From: Thaumasiovibrio occultus
GTDB lineage: Bacteria > Pseudomonadota > Gammaproteobacteria > Enterobacterales > Vibrionaceae
Reading direction: 5' to 3'
DNA: 64,000 nucleotides
Assembly: GCA_019703815.1 (NCBI GenBank)
Contig: AP023052.1
Coordinates: forward strand, 1,674,001-1,738,000
Shown: positions 1 through 9,286 of the stretch, piece by piece
How the letters are laid out: every line of letters begins with the position of its first letter
How positions within the stretch are numbered: the stretch's first letter is position 1
Program-made: the position numbers and the translations under genes
Notes under the pieces: model-generated
The model's database searches: none
The model's input: only the letters and a program-made list of their open reading frames with translations
Told to the model about the DNA's origin: nothing

Positions 1-1588
1 GTGGACGAGATACGTCAGCAACAACGACCGCTGGTTTCACACAACGTGAGCCGTAGCTCTGTACCCAACCAAATTGGGTAACCGCAAAACCGTCTAGCAG
101 CTCAGCAAAGTATTCCACCATGTCATTACGCTCGGCTTCACCGTGAACAAGGACATCCAGATCCAGACGCTCTTGACGCTCGACGGCATCTTTAATGTGA
201 CCACGTAACGCTTCGTTGTAATCATTTTCGCTGAGCCGACCTGCTTTAAAGTCACGACGCTGAGTACGAATTTCGCTCGTTTGCGGGAATGAACCAATCG
301 TGGTGGTTGGGAACAGTGGCAAGCCCAACGCGGCTTTTTGCGCCACAGCACGCTCTGGGTATGCAGCGCCACGGTCAGCCAATGCCGGACTCCAATCAGC
401 AATACGCGCTTGTACCGCCGCATTGTTAACACGATCGCTCGTCGCACGCGCTTTGATCGGTGCGCTGTATTCCGCACAACCTTTCACGGCAGCTTGGTCG
501 CCATCCAGCGCCGCAGCCAGCAAGGTCACTTCAGACAGTTTTTGTTTAGCAAACGCAAACCAGCTCTTAGTCGTCGCATCTAGCTTCTCTTCGCTGTCCA
601 AATCTAACGGGCTGTGTAGCAATGAACACGAAGAAGAAACCCATAGGCGATCGCCCAAGTCAGCTTTCAGCGGCGCTAAGGTCTCCAACCATTTCGCTAC
701 ATCGGTTTTCCATACGTTACGGCCGTTGATCACACCTGCCGACAGCACCCAGTTATTAGGCAGTTTTTCTACCACGGCTTGAAGCTGCTGTGGCGCTAGC
801 GCCAAGTCAACGTGCAAGCCGTCAACCGCCAGTTCAGTGATGCTATCAAGATGCGCAGTGACATCATCAAAATAAGTGGTTAGCAGCACTTTCAGATCGC
901 TGCGGATCACTTGATAAGTCAATTTAAAGCTGTCGCGCCACTCTTGTGGCAATTCTAGCGCCAGAACTGGCTCATCAATTTGAACCCACTCGATGCCAAG
1001 CTTCGACAGCTTTTGCAGAATTTCTTGGTACACTTTCAACAAACGCGGCAAGAGATCAAGGCGGTTAAAGTCACCTTTTTCTTTACCTAGCCACAGGTAA
1101 GACACCGGACCCAATAATACGGGTTTGACTTGATGGCCCGCTTCCTGCGCTTCCGCGACTTCGTCAAACAGCTGGTGCCATGACAGTGAGAACGAGGTAT
1201 CCGCTTCAAACTCAGGCACAATGTAGTGATAGTTGGTGTTAAACCATTTGGTCATATCAGACGCCGCACAACCACACTCGCTGCGAGCACGACCACGTGC
1301 AATACGGAATAAGGTGTCGAGATCCGGGTTTTCATTGCCGTGACGGCTTGGAATGTTGCCCAGCATCAGGCTGGTCGTTAGTACGTGATCGTACCAAGCG
1401 AAATCCCCCACAACCACACTCGACAGACCCGCATCAGCTTGTGCCTGCCAGTGCGTTTTACGCAGCGACGCAGCAACGGCTTTCAATTCAGCCTGATCAA
1501 TTTTGCCGTGCCAGTAATCTTCAAGTGCAAATTTGAGTTCGCGTTTTGCGCCAATGCGCGGGTAACCTAATACGTGAGTCGTTGTCAT
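1..1588 (-). CDS. metE: Cobalamin-independent methionine synthase (partial, C-terminus outside window)
   Basis: MetE transfers a methyl group from 5-methyltetrahydropteroyltriglutamate to homocysteine, the last step of methionine synthesis, in the cytoplasm. The minus-strand translation begins [19 protein letters not shown] and runs open to the left edge, giving about 529 of the roughly 755 residues usual for the family. The N-terminal half and the linker are present, followed by the start of the catalytic half with the segment [12 protein letters not shown] and then [13 protein letters not shown]. The zinc-binding His and Cys residues lie in the missing C-terminal part. The start is the ATG at 1588. 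The gene diverges from metR across a 112-bp intergenic region, the classical arrangement in which MetR activates metE. Identity is secure. Confidence 0.97.
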   Translation of the reverse strand, partial: MTTTHVLGYPRIGAKRELKFALEDYWHGKIDQAELKAVAASLRKTHWQAQADAGLSSVVVGDFAWYDHVLTTSLMLGNIPSRHGNENPDLDTLFRIARGRARSECGCAASDMTKWFNTNYHYIVPEFEADTSFSLSWHQLFDEVAEAQEAGHQVKPVLLGPVSYLWLGKEKGDFNRLDLLPRLLKVYQEILQKLSKLGIEWVQIDEPVLALELPQEWRDSFKLTYQVIRSDLKVLLTTYFDDVTAHLDSITELAVDGLHVDLALAPQQLQAVVEKLPNNWVLSAGVINGRNVWKTDVAKWLETLAPLKADLGDRLWVSSSCSLLHSPLDLDSEEKLDATTKSWFAFAKQKLSEVTLLAAALDGDQAAVKGCAEYSAPIKARATSDRVNNAAVQARIADWSPALADRGAAYPERAVAQKAALGLPLFPTTTIGSFPQTSEIRTQRRDFKAGRLSENDYNEALRGHIKDAVERQERLDLDVLVHGEAERNDMVEYFAELLDGFAVTQFGWVQSYGSRCVKPAVVVADVSRP

Positions 1589-1612
1589 TTTCTCAATCCT
1601 TCTGAAACTTTT

Positions 1613-1628
1613 AGCCGTCTAGATGTTT
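1613..1628. promoter_or_regulatory. Candidate tandem MetJ boxes between metE and metR
   Basis: Two adjacent 8-bp blocks, AGCCGTCT and AGATGTTT, resemble the MetJ repressor box AGACGTCT, the first with one mismatch and the second weaker. They sit 25 bp before the metE start in the divergent metE/metR intergenic region, as expected for methionine repression. No clear MetR box was found by eye. The assignment rests on motif likeness and position only. Confidence 0.5.
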
Positions 1629-1700
1629 ACAGTCCCATCATCGAACGGTATCTTTGTTTTAACAATCTCAATTAGCTCACAAGGATGTTGAGGAAAATTC

Positions 1701-2612
1701 ATGTTAGAACTTAAGCACTTGAAAACACTAGCAACATTGCGGGAGACAGGATCGCTCACCGCAACAGCTACCAGCTTGTGTTTGACCCAATCTGCGCTTT
1801 CTCATCAACTTAAAGAGTTAGAGGTACGCATTGGCGCCGCGCTGTTCTTACGCAAGACCAAGCCGGTGAAGTTTACCGCTGAGGGTGAGATCATCTTGCA
1901 GCTCGCCGATGAAGTCCTGCCCCGTTTTGTCCACGCTGAAAATGCGCTAGCCAGTATTAAAGAAGACGCCAATGGCCGCCTATACATGGCGATTGATTGC
2001 CATTCTTGCTTCCAATGGTTGATGCCGGCGATACAAGCCTATCAACAACATTGGCCAGATGTAGAGCTCGACTTCTCGTCCGGTTTTGGCTTCGATCCCT
2101 TACCCGCATTATCCGGTGGCGAGTTGGATTTGGTGATCACCTCCGACATTCAACCACGCAGCGAAGTCCATTTTGAGCCGCTGTTTGACTTTGAAATGCG
2201 CTTAGTCACGAGCCCAACACATCGCCTCGCCAACCACAAAACGATTGCCCCGGAAGATTTAAAAAATGAAACCCTGCTGACGTACCCAGTGCAAAAGCAG
2301 CGTCTCGATGTCGTCAACCATTTCTTATCGCCGGCTGGCGTTGAGCCGGCCAACTGGAAGCAGGCTGATAATACGTTCATGTTGGTACAGATGGTGTCAG
2401 CAGGGCTTGGGGTTGCAGCGCTACCAAACTGGGCGATTGCCGATTTCGCGCGCCAAGGTTTGATCCACTCTATCCCCCTTGGCGATGGCTTGTGGCGTCG
2501 ACTATTTGCGGCGGTCAGAGACAACGAGAAACAGCGCCACTATATACAGGCATTTTTCAGCACCGCGAAACAGCAATGCCATCATCACCTCCAAGGGATC
2601 AAGCCCGCGTAA
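1701..2612 (+). CDS. metR: LysR-type activator of methionine genes, MetR
   Basis: This is a 303-residue LysR-type regulator. The N-terminal winged helix-turn-helix covers about residues 1-60 (LKHLKTLATLRETGSL, then LTQSALSHQLKELE), followed by a periplasmic-binding-protein-like effector domain from about residue 90. In known MetR proteins the effector is homocysteine and the targets are metE, metF, metH and metR itself. The ATG is preceded by a purine-rich stretch (GTTGAGGAAAATTC). Divergence from metE distinguishes it from other LysR proteins. A hairpin terminator follows about 50 bp downstream. Confidence 0.95.
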   Translation: MLELKHLKTLATLRETGSLTATATSLCLTQSALSHQLKELEVRIGAALFLRKTKPVKFTAEGEIILQLADEVLPRFVHAENALASIKEDANGRLYMAIDCHSCFQWLMPAIQAYQQHWPDVELDFSSGFGFDPLPALSGGELDLVITSDIQPRSEVHFEPLFDFEMRLVTSPTHRLANHKTIAPEDLKNETLLTYPVQKQRLDVVNHFLSPAGVEPANWKQADNTFMLVQMVSAGLGVAALPNWAIADFARQGLIHSIPLGDGLWRRLFAAVRDNEKQRHYIQAFFSTAKQQCHHHLQGIKPA

Positions 2613-2660
2613 CTGGCCTTGCCCCGCCATGCATGATCCGAGGTGTGGTCTAAGAGGACA

Positions 2661-2687
2661 AAAAAAGAGCAGCCGAAGCTGCTCTTT
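2661..2687 (+). terminator. Rho-independent terminator after metR
   Basis: A stem AGAGCAGC / GCTGCTCT around a CGAA tetraloop is followed by a T run. Confidence 0.85.
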
Positions 2688-2799
2688 TTCAATTGATGTT
2701 CTATACGTTGGTCTTTCATCTGCCGACATTTTTCTATAAACACTGCGGCTGTAGATTGTTGGCGGAGAAAACGACTCGCCCAAACGGTTTACGTTGCCA

Positions 2800-2988
2800 T
2801 TAACGGAACTGGTTGGTCAATGGATCGTAGTAGTAACCCATCGCCGCCATTTTGTTGACCAGTGCTTCGGCATCTAACTCATAGCGCGAGACCAATTCAT
2901 CAACGCTGTCACACTCTAAGCGCAATCGCTCGTTAATAATGCCAATGGCTATCCGACTATCGAGACTTAAGAGATTATGTACTTCCAT
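2800..2988 (-). CDS. Small DUF4250-family protein
   Basis: A 62-residue protein resembling the DUF4250 family: an acidic and hydrophobic N-terminal segment, a helix with SVDELVSRYELD, and a C-terminal GYYYDPLTNQFR that matches the family's typical tail. It has no signal peptide or membrane segment and is probably cytoplasmic. The ATG follows a purine-rich GAGGTGCG about 8 nt upstream. It stands alone between metR and a membrane protein gene. Function is unknown; the family assignment is from memory of its pattern. Confidence 0.75.
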   Translation of the reverse strand: MEVHNLLSLDSRIAIGIINERLRLECDSVDELVSRYELDAEALVNKMAAMGYYYDPLTNQFR

Positions 2989-3135
2989 AAACGCACCTCA
3001 TTAGCTGACTAATAACATTATTACGTTAAGCGTAGCGTCATTTAATGGAGGTTGTCGTGAATCAGCGCACTATTTGACCACATTCTCGTGTTTTAATAGC
3101 CCCTTCTATGAGCTATCTCGTCAGTCTGTTAAGGC

Positions 3136-3831
3136 TTAGCTAAGCAGCGGCAACTGCGCTAATAGCGATACCAAAATCGCGCCGTTGACCACCACCAATT
3201 GTGACAACGTCGCGGCATTGCTACGAAATAGATGACTTACCCACGTCAGACACGCCGCTACCAATCCCGCCAATGTCGCGAAAATCACCGTTTGGTGAGC
3301 ATCCACATTGGCGAGTGCCGACCATTCCGCCAACAAAGCGACCAGCATCACCATGGTGCCGATCACCCCCGCCACTGGCAGAATGCGATGGAACGATTGC
3401 AAACGGCTGCGCGCTTTAAGCAGTAGCGCCTGCGCAAAACTCAAACCAGGCACCACAAACGAGGCCACTGAAAGCGCCCATAGATGACCACCCGTGATCA
3501 TCAACGTCGCCAACCACGCCACAACACCGGAGCCCATTGCGACTTGCAACAGTCGGCGCGGCCCCTCATCACGGGTTTTGCCCACTTTCACTTTGCTACA
3601 GAAAACGCCAATCAAAATGGCGGGAATAAGCGTCAGTACCACCAGCAACAGGGACGATAGCGCCAACCAGACTGAGCCCGCCGCGACCACGATAGGCACG
3701 ATGATCACGGGAAGCCAACGGTGAAGGCGTCCGCGCTGCCCCGGGCAGATTTCGCCTTTGTACAAACACAAAGTCAACACAGCTAACGCGCCGAGCGCCA
3801 TAGGTAAAAAAATAAGGTGTAGGTTAAGCAT
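3136..3831 (-). CDS. Multi-pass membrane protein of unknown function
   Basis: A 231-residue protein made almost wholly of hydrophobic helices, with about seven predicted membrane segments (roughly residues 5-22, 38-55, 57-77, 97-115, 120-138, 152-170, 178-198 and a final one at 205-228). Short basic loops such as CSKVKVGKTRDEGPRR and KARSRLQSF lie between helices. I recognise no transporter signature. It is transcribed away from the chitinase gene and shares a 350-bp intergenic region with it. A function in transport or sensing would be a guess. Confidence 0.8.
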   Translation of the reverse strand: MLNLHLIFLPMALGALAVLTLCLYKGEICPGQRGRLHRWLPVIIVPIVVAAGSVWLALSSLLLVVLTLIPAILIGVFCSKVKVGKTRDEGPRRLLQVAMGSGVVAWLATLMITGGHLWALSVASFVVPGLSFAQALLLKARSRLQSFHRILPVAGVIGTMVMLVALLAEWSALANVDAHQTVIFATLAGLVAACLTWVSHLFRSNAATLSQLVVVNGAILVSLLAQLPLLS

Positions 3832-4184
3832 AAGATCTGGATCCAGAAAAAAGTCGCCAGATTATACCCCTCATCGTCGCCGTTGTCAGACGTCATTCAA
3901 CGAAATTCTATCCCTTATTTTTGCTAAGGCTTTGAAGTTTAGATAAAAATAAAATACTTACCGTAAAACAACGTAAAGCATTGAATTTAATCAATAATGT
4001 AAAGAATATACATTGTGAAACAGACGTGCAGTTTATGCAGCATCTCACTAAAATACGCAACACGCTGTGTTGATATTGAAGCCCAGTTAACACAAGCCCT
4101 CAGTTTTACCCTGCTAAACACGCTCCCGCTTGAGCACTCAACAATTACCTACTGATATAGAGGGAATTCAACAAGGAGTCTGCA
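3832..4184. promoter_or_regulatory. Divergent intergenic region upstream of the chitinase gene
   Basis: This 353-bp stretch has no credible gene. It is AT-rich in the middle (about 3940-4020), fitting promoters for the membrane protein on the left and the chitinase on the right. TGTGAAACAGACGTGCA near 4014 loosely resembles a CRP half-site. An AAGGAGT ribosome binding site at about 4171 precedes the chitinase ATG. Confidence 0.4.
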
Positions 4185-5747
4185 ATGAAACTTAAAAAAC
4201 CATTTACCTGGTGCCCTCTGGCACTGGCGCTGCTCGCAGCGGGAAGTGTTGCAAACGCCACTGTCACCGATAGTCAGTTGTTTTCCGGTAAACACGGCGA
4301 ATTTCAACAAACCAGCGGCAATGTGGTCGCCACTTATGTCGCGAACTGGGGCGATCCCAACAATGTTCGTCAGATCAACGGCGACAACCTGTCCCACATT
4401 CTGTTTGCGTTTCTTAATATGTGTGGCCCAGGACAACTCCCTGAGCATGCCGCAATTTGTGCCGACAAACCGGCCTTCACTCTTGCAGAAGACGCCAATA
4501 GCATCGATAAAGCGTTTGCCGCCGCCTTTAGCGATCTCAAAGCGAACTACCCGCACCTGAAGATCCTGCCATCCGTGGGGGGTTGGGGCGGAAGCGATCC
4601 CTTTGCTCCGATGTCATTAGATAAAGCCAATCGCCAAATCTTTATCGACGCGGTTGTGGCGTACCTCAAAGCCAACTCGGCTTTTGATGGGATTGATATC
4701 GATTGGGAATGGCCGGCAAACATTGCGGAGGGCGATGCCTATGCCGATCTCATGATAGAGCTGCGCGCCGCCATGGATGCCTTGGGGAAAGAGACTGGTA
4801 GAGAGTATTTAGTCACATCGGCCATCGCCACTGGTGAGTCTTACATTAGCCTTGTCGACTACGAACGCGCTGAACCAGCAATGGATCTGATCTTTCTCAT
4901 GACCTACGACTTCTTTGGCCCTTGGGCTAACAACAATATTGGTCATCACACCGCGATCAGTGCGCACAGTGCAAACCTTGTTAATGGCTACGGCTATGGC
5001 GTAGAAAATGCCGTGACCAACATGCTGGGGTTAGGTATGCCCGCAGAGAAGTTAGTGTTGGGCGTCGCCAAGTACGCGAAAGGTTGGGACAGCGTCACGG
5101 TCAATACCAAGGGCACTCCGTTCGGTGGCAGCTCGACCAGTGGCTTTCCGAAACCGAAAGATCCGTGGGACACCGCCGGTATCGCCACCTACACCCGCGT
5201 AGCAGCAGAGATCCTCGGCCCTGATGGCCAAGGTCGCGATGGCTTTCAGATCCTTTTTGACGAAGATTGCCAATGCCACTACGCATGGCGTGAAACCGAT
5301 CGCGCCTTTGTTGGCTTCGATCACCCCGCCGATGTGATTACCAAAGGCGAGCTGGCCGTTAGCCAAGGGCTGGGCGGTGTATTTGCTTGGGAATATGGGC
5401 AAGATAACGGCGACATTCTAAACGCAATGAACCGTGGCGTCGGTAACCTCGATCTCCTCGCCTCCGATCTCTCATTGTGGCAACCCGAAGCCACCTACGT
5501 GAAAGGCAATCGCGTGGTGTTTAACCATAAATTGTACGAAGCGAAATGGTGGACCCAAGGGAATGAGCCAGGCGCACTTCACGGCCCATGGCAACTGATC
5601 AATACCGCTTCTCGCCCTGAATGGTCTGCCGAAACCGTCTACTTAGCGGGCGATCAAGTCACCCATAACGGCACACGTTACGAGGCACAATGGTGGACTC
5701 TCGATAATCAACCCGGTGTGCCAAATGGCCCCTGGCTAGCGATTTAA
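4185..5747 (+). CDS. Secreted GH18 chitinase with two chitin-binding modules
   Basis: A 520-residue secreted endochitinase. It has a classic signal peptide (about residues 1-25, ending SVANA), a GH18 TIM barrel at about residues 45-410, and two C-terminal CBM5/12 (ChtBD3-type) modules at about 426-470 and 475-520, each carrying AKWWT or AQWWT. The catalytic DxxDxDxE motif reads DGIDIDWEW with the acid/base Glu at about residue 175, and the SxGG motif (SVGGWGGS) lies near residue 120. It would hydrolyse beta-1,4 linkages in chitin outside the cell. It is shorter than the 840-850-residue ChiA enzymes of V. cholerae. The start has a strong AAGGAGT site and a terminator follows. Confidence 0.95.
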   Translation: MKLKKPFTWCPLALALLAAGSVANATVTDSQLFSGKHGEFQQTSGNVVATYVANWGDPNNVRQINGDNLSHILFAFLNMCGPGQLPEHAAICADKPAFTLAEDANSIDKAFAAAFSDLKANYPHLKILPSVGGWGGSDPFAPMSLDKANRQIFIDAVVAYLKANSAFDGIDIDWEWPANIAEGDAYADLMIELRAAMDALGKETGREYLVTSAIATGESYISLVDYERAEPAMDLIFLMTYDFFGPWANNNIGHHTAISAHSANLVNGYGYGVENAVTNMLGLGMPAEKLVLGVAKYAKGWDSVTVNTKGTPFGGSSTSGFPKPKDPWDTAGIATYTRVAAEILGPDGQGRDGFQILFDEDCQCHYAWRETDRAFVGFDHPADVITKGELAVSQGLGGVFAWEYGQDNGDILNAMNRGVGNLDLLASDLSLWQPEATYVKGNRVVFNHKLYEAKWWTQGNEPGALHGPWQLINTASRPEWSAETVYLAGDQVTHNGTRYEAQWWTLDNQPGVPNGPWLAI

Positions 5748-5760
5748 GCCGTTGCCCCAA

Positions 5761-5790
5761 ACAGCCTGCCGTTAAACGCAGGCTGTTTTA
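5761..5790 (+). terminator. Terminator after the chitinase gene
   Basis: The perfect stem ACAGCCTGC / GCAGGCTGT around CGTTAAAC is followed by TTTTA. Confidence 0.85.
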
Positions 5791-5977
5791 CTCGCTGGCG
5801 TCGCATAAACACATCTCTGATACAAATGTCTTCATCATGCTTGATGCCTTTCCCCGATGGCATTTTGGAGCAGAAGATAGCCCCATGAAAATCTAGTATC
5901 CTATTAAGGCTTATAATTGCTCCATGCTTTCTTCTATACTGGTCAAGTCACCGATTTTTAAGCTGAAAAGACCTAAA

Positions 5978-6322
5978 ATGATGAAAAAACTATTCAACGC
6001 ACTGTTACTTTCACTTATCTCATTCACTGCGTTTGCCAGTGAGCGTGCTGATATTGGCTGGGAATGGATCAACGACGGCGCTTTAGTGGTAGATGTGCGC
6101 ACAGAGCAAGAGTTTGATGCTGGGCACCTTGAAGACGCGTTAAATTATCCGCTACAAAATGTCGCGTACCATTTTGCTGAGATCGATAAAGATCAACCTA
6201 TCGTGGTCTATTGCCGCAGCGGGAACCGCTCTGGCCAAGCCTACAATTACCTCGTCTCACAGGGCTTCACCCAAGTACACAATGGTGGCGGTTTAAACGA
6301 GATGCTCGACGCCAAACAGTAA
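5978..6322 (+). CDS. Periplasmic rhodanese-domain protein (PspE-like)
   Basis: A single-domain rhodanese of about 114 residues exported by an N-terminal signal peptide (MMKKLFNALLLSLISFTAFA). The domain shows the RTEQEFDAGHLEDA segment and the active-site loop CRSGNRSG, whose Cys carries the persulfide in sulfur transfer. Size and layout match PspE, the periplasmic thiosulfate sulfurtransferase. An in-frame ATG at 5924 would put 18 extra residues before the signal peptide, so the start is placed at 5978 (5981 is equally possible). It is monocistronic, with a strong bidirectional terminator downstream. The sulfur donor is not evident. Confidence 0.85.
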   Translation: MMKKLFNALLLSLISFTAFASERADIGWEWINDGALVVDVRTEQEFDAGHLEDALNYPLQNVAYHFAEIDKDQPIVVYCRSGNRSGQAYNYLVSQGFTQVHNGGGLNEMLDAKQ

Positions 6323-6356
6323 AGCGTCATTCGCATTTAGGACGAAACACATGAAA

Positions 6357-6388
6357 AAGGCCGTTGCTTGATTAGCAACGGCCTTTGT
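6357..6388. terminator. Bidirectional terminator between rhodanese and chemoreceptor genes
   Basis: The stem AAGGCCGTTGCT / AGCAACGGCCTT lies between convergent genes, with A/T-rich flanks on both sides. Confidence 0.85.
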
Positions 6389-6421
6389 TATTTCGCTATC
6401 ACTCGCTTAGTGAACGAAAGA

Positions 6422-8335
6422 TCACAGCTTAAACTGCGATGTCATACCATGCAGTTCATTTGCCAGTGAAGACAACTCTTCGCAAGAGCGTGTGGTTTGC
6501 ACAGCGGCTTCCGCCACTTCGCTCGCGGCTTGGCTGATGGTTAGTACATTAGTACCCAACTCACTTGAAACCAACGTCTGTTGCTCAGTGGCACTCGCAA
6601 TTTGGCTGCTCATATCAAAGATTTCACTCACCGTTTGGTTCATGTCATGGATCACTTTGCCACTGCGATTCACCGCATCAACCCCTTGAGCAATCTTCAC
6701 CACGCTTTCCGACATCGTCGTTTCTGCCGCAATCGCTTGCTCTTGTAGACGTTTGATGATGTTGCCAATTTCTTCGGTTGACGTTTGAGTACGTGTCGCC
6801 AACGAGCGCACCTCATCCGCTACCACCGCAAAACCTCGCCCTTGCTCACCCGCACGCGCCGCTTCAATTGCCGCGTTCAGCGCCAGCAAGTTAGTTTGAT
6901 CGGCAATAGCGTTGATCACATCAACAATGGTGCCAATGTGCTGGCTCTCTTCCACCAAGTGGCGAATATTGTCCGTGGTCACGTTCATTTCACGCTCTAC
7001 CGAGCGGATCGCGTTCATCGTGGCTTCAATCGTCTCGTCACCAACATGAGCTGTTTTCGCCGCATTACTGGTCGCCAACGCTGATGACTCTGCGTTTTGT
7101 GCAATATCTGTTGACGTCGCGCTCATTTCTTCCATTGCGGCAGACAGCGAGTCCAATTGCTCATTCTGTGCTTGCATGTGACCTGATGCTTGAATGGCAA
7201 TAACACTCACTTCTTCGGCCGCTGAGCTCAACTGAGCGCTCGATTCAACGATTTGCTCCAATACGCCGCGAATGTTCAGACGCATTTTGTCGAGTGAGCG
7301 AGAAAGCGCACCAAACTCATTATTGCCATCATCGACAAAGCTACGGCTCAGATCGTGGTTACCAATCGCTTCGGCGGCGCGCAATGGCATTTGCAACTGA
7401 GCATTCATCTTCTTCACTAGCCACAGCGTCAACACAACGGCACCAGCCAGCGACGAGAACAACAAGCCGATTGTGACGCGGTTACTTTGCTCACGCTCGT
7501 ACAGACCATCATCCGCAAACAGGTAACCTTGCTCGCCCAGCAGGTTTTGCAACTCAATCAGGGCTTGGTTTACTTCACCACCAATCTGTTTGGTGGTTTG
7601 ATGGGCTGCGTGATACGCATTGAGATCTTTATCCAGCATCATCATTGCCTGCTGATAACGCTTCGCCACTTGATAGGTTTTCGCGGTCATCTCATCGGAA
7701 AGGTTTTTCTCTAGGATTGCCACTGCGGCATTGATGTTCGACAGCGCGGTTTCCATGTACTTCACTCGCATGCCCGCGACGAAACCGTTGTAGTTTACCG
7801 ATGCGGTACGCAAGTGGTTGATCGCAGTGATCGCTTGGCGTTGCCATTCACCAGTGTATGCGCCGTTCGCCACGTGCATCGCATATTGGTCGTAGACTTT
7901 ACCCGAGCCAGACACCCCAAACTTCACGGCTTTATCGATGCCGTGAAAATAATCCAGCGTTAATTCGGCCTGTTTTACGTATTCTGGTACCAGTTGTTTT
8001 AAACGACGACCCGGCTCGTTATCCGGCGAGAAGCGGTCATAGGCGACAAGGAGATCGGCCAGTTGCTTTTCTACATCTGTTACCAAGGTTAGGTTGCGCG
8101 CGTCACCCCACGCAAAAGCGACAGCGATACGCGTGCTCCAGGTTTGAATACCGATATCGGTAGCGGTTTGTAGCGCGTTAACACGGGTAGCACGCTCTTG
8201 AACGTAGGTACGCTCTTCTGCAATACGGTCGCTGTTTAACCACCAAGCAAGGCTTAAAATCAGAACACCCATGATCGCCACGGGTAACAATACAGACGCT
8301 CTAAAGCTGAGGTCTTTTAATCTAAAGGGAAACAC
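6422..8335 (-). CDS. Methyl-accepting chemotaxis protein
   Basis: A 637-residue transmembrane chemoreceptor. An N-terminal membrane helix (about residues 13-30) is followed by a long all-helical periplasmic sensor (about 31-285, of a size fitting the HBM-type bimodular helical domain), a second membrane helix (about 287-306), a HAMP domain (about 307-360) and the cytoplasmic signalling domain. The hairpin tip contains [20 protein letters not shown] and then [13 protein letters not shown], the universal MCP motif that binds CheA and CheW. The ligand cannot be read from sequence. The start is GTG at 8335, with a weak AGGTG site upstream. It is monocistronic. Confidence 0.93.
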   Translation of the reverse strand: MFPFRLKDLSFRASVLLPVAIMGVLILSLAWWLNSDRIAEERTYVQERATRVNALQTATDIGIQTWSTRIAVAFAWGDARNLTLVTDVEKQLADLLVAYDRFSPDNEPGRRLKQLVPEYVKQAELTLDYFHGIDKAVKFGVSGSGKVYDQYAMHVANGAYTGEWQRQAITAINHLRTASVNYNGFVAGMRVKYMETALSNINAAVAILEKNLSDEMTAKTYQVAKRYQQAMMMLDKDLNAYHAAHQTTKQIGGEVNQALIELQNLLGEQGYLFADDGLYEREQSNRVTIGLLFSSLAGAVVLTLWLVKKMNAQLQMPLRAAEAIGNHDLSRSFVDDGNNEFGALSRSLDKMRLNIRGVLEQIVESSAQLSSAAEEVSVIAIQASGHMQAQNEQLDSLSAAMEEMSATSTDIAQNAESSALATSNAAKTAHVGDETIEATMNAIRSVEREMNVTTDNIRHLVEESQHIGTIVDVINAIADQTNLLALNAAIEAARAGEQGRGFAVVADEVRSLATRTQTSTEEIGNIIKRLQEQAIAAETTMSESVVKIAQGVDAVNRSGKVIHDMNQTVSEIFDMSSQIASATEQQTLVSSELGTNVLTISQAASEVAEAAVQTTRSCEELSSLANELHGMTSQFKL

Positions 8336-8751
8336 GTCGATAACACCTAAATGAGAGAGTGAAATGGCAAGCCATTTGGGTAGGTCTAAATAGGATTTAG
8401 ATTGAAAATAATTTCAACATGAAATTTTGCGGCATTATCAGACTAATTAATTGAAAAAGGTATAAAAGTTTCAGTTTTGCACCTCAAAAATATGAAGCCC
8501 ATCATCTTGTAGCAGCAAAGTTAACAACAATTACTAATCTGGGGGATTTGTATGTTTGATTGCCGTATACAATTTCACACACCACCCTGCCTAAATTATC
8601 AACTGTTGCCAACAACCTGGATCGCATTTTTCAATTAAAAGATGACTTACTCAACAGACTAACTATTCTGTACGGGATACTCGACGCGGACTTAGCACCT
8701 GCTCTCTAGGACACATTTTCGTCGTCAACGTAGTAAAGAAAGAGAAACGAA
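8336..8751. promoter_or_regulatory. Intergenic region between chemoreceptor and glutaredoxin genes
   Basis: A 416-bp AT-rich region with no supported gene. It must hold the chemoreceptor promoter (left-facing) and the glutaredoxin promoter (right-facing). The right end carries AAAGAGAAACGAA just before the glutaredoxin ATG. I saw no clear operator or RNA element. Confidence 0.4.
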
Positions 8752-8982
8752 ATGAAGAAAATTGTTTTATATGTGACTGACAAATGTCCTCACTGCAAAG
8801 AAGCACAGCGATATCTCGACTCTAAAGGTTTGACTTACCGTCTCACCAACGCAAAAACACCAAGAGCGAGTAAAGAGTTACAAGCAATGGGCGCGCGTTC
8901 AGTCCCAGTATTAAAGATTGGCGACCAAGTTATGGTGGGGTGGAATCCAAAAAACTTCGAGAAAATCTATATACCCAAGTGA
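8752..8982 (+). CDS. Small glutaredoxin-like thiol-disulfide protein
   Basis: A 76-residue thioredoxin-fold protein with an N-terminal beta strand (KKIVLYVTDK) and the redox motif CPHC at about residues 13-16. Further on, RSVPVLKIGDQVMVGWNP contains the cis-proline segment (SVP) and the glutathione-side loop typical of the fold. Its size fits glutaredoxin/NrdH-type electron donors. The last four codons and the stop (Tyr-Ile-Pro-Lys-stop) are read from the terminal inverted repeat of a MITE-like element, so the original C-terminus was probably different. The fold is essentially complete, so the protein may still work. The partner is unknown. Confidence 0.85.
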   Translation: MKKIVLYVTDKCPHCKEAQRYLDSKGLTYRLTNAKTPRASKELQAMGARSVPVLKIGDQVMVGWNPKNFEKIYIPK

Positions 8983-9236
8983 CTTCAAGGTGCAGGATTC
9001 AGAGCCGAATCACAAATCCAAGTTCAAGGAAATCGACGCCGTGGAATAATAGGCTATTTCCAAGTCGTTTGACGCTGAAATTGGGGTTGTGAATGGCTCC
9101 CGAAGGGCGAGTTGTCTTGGCTCTCAGTTATTGTCAGCCATCCTTGATTTAGAACCACTAAATCTTCAAATGGCTTCCGCAACTGAAAACCAAGTCATTC
9201 TCGCTGAACCAGGCATCTTGAGGTTACTTGGGTATA
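8970..9236. mobile_element. MITE-like element with about 24-bp terminal inverted repeats
   Basis: The left end reads TATACCCAAGTGACTTCAAG and the right end, reverse complemented, TATACCCAAGTAACCTCAAG; over 24 bp the ends match at about 21 positions. The 267-bp interior has no ORF, consistent with a non-autonomous element or a dispersed Vibrio intergenic repeat. The left end overlaps the 3' end of the glutaredoxin gene and provides its stop codon. The outer TA may be a target duplication. Confidence 0.75.
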
Positions 9237-9260
9237 AAGGAGACTAGTTAGTCTCCTTTA
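9237..9260. terminator. Bidirectional terminator between glutaredoxin and ABC-F genes
   Basis: The near-perfect palindrome AAAGGAGACTA / TAGTCTCCTTT lies directly outside the MITE between two convergent genes. Confidence 0.75.
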
Positions 9261-9286
9261 TAGATTGAATAGCATCCAGTCAGTAT

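Noticed and set aside
300..782. Plus-strand frames of 160 and 81 codons over metE
   Set aside because: They are antisense to well-conserved metE coding sequence and show no domain.
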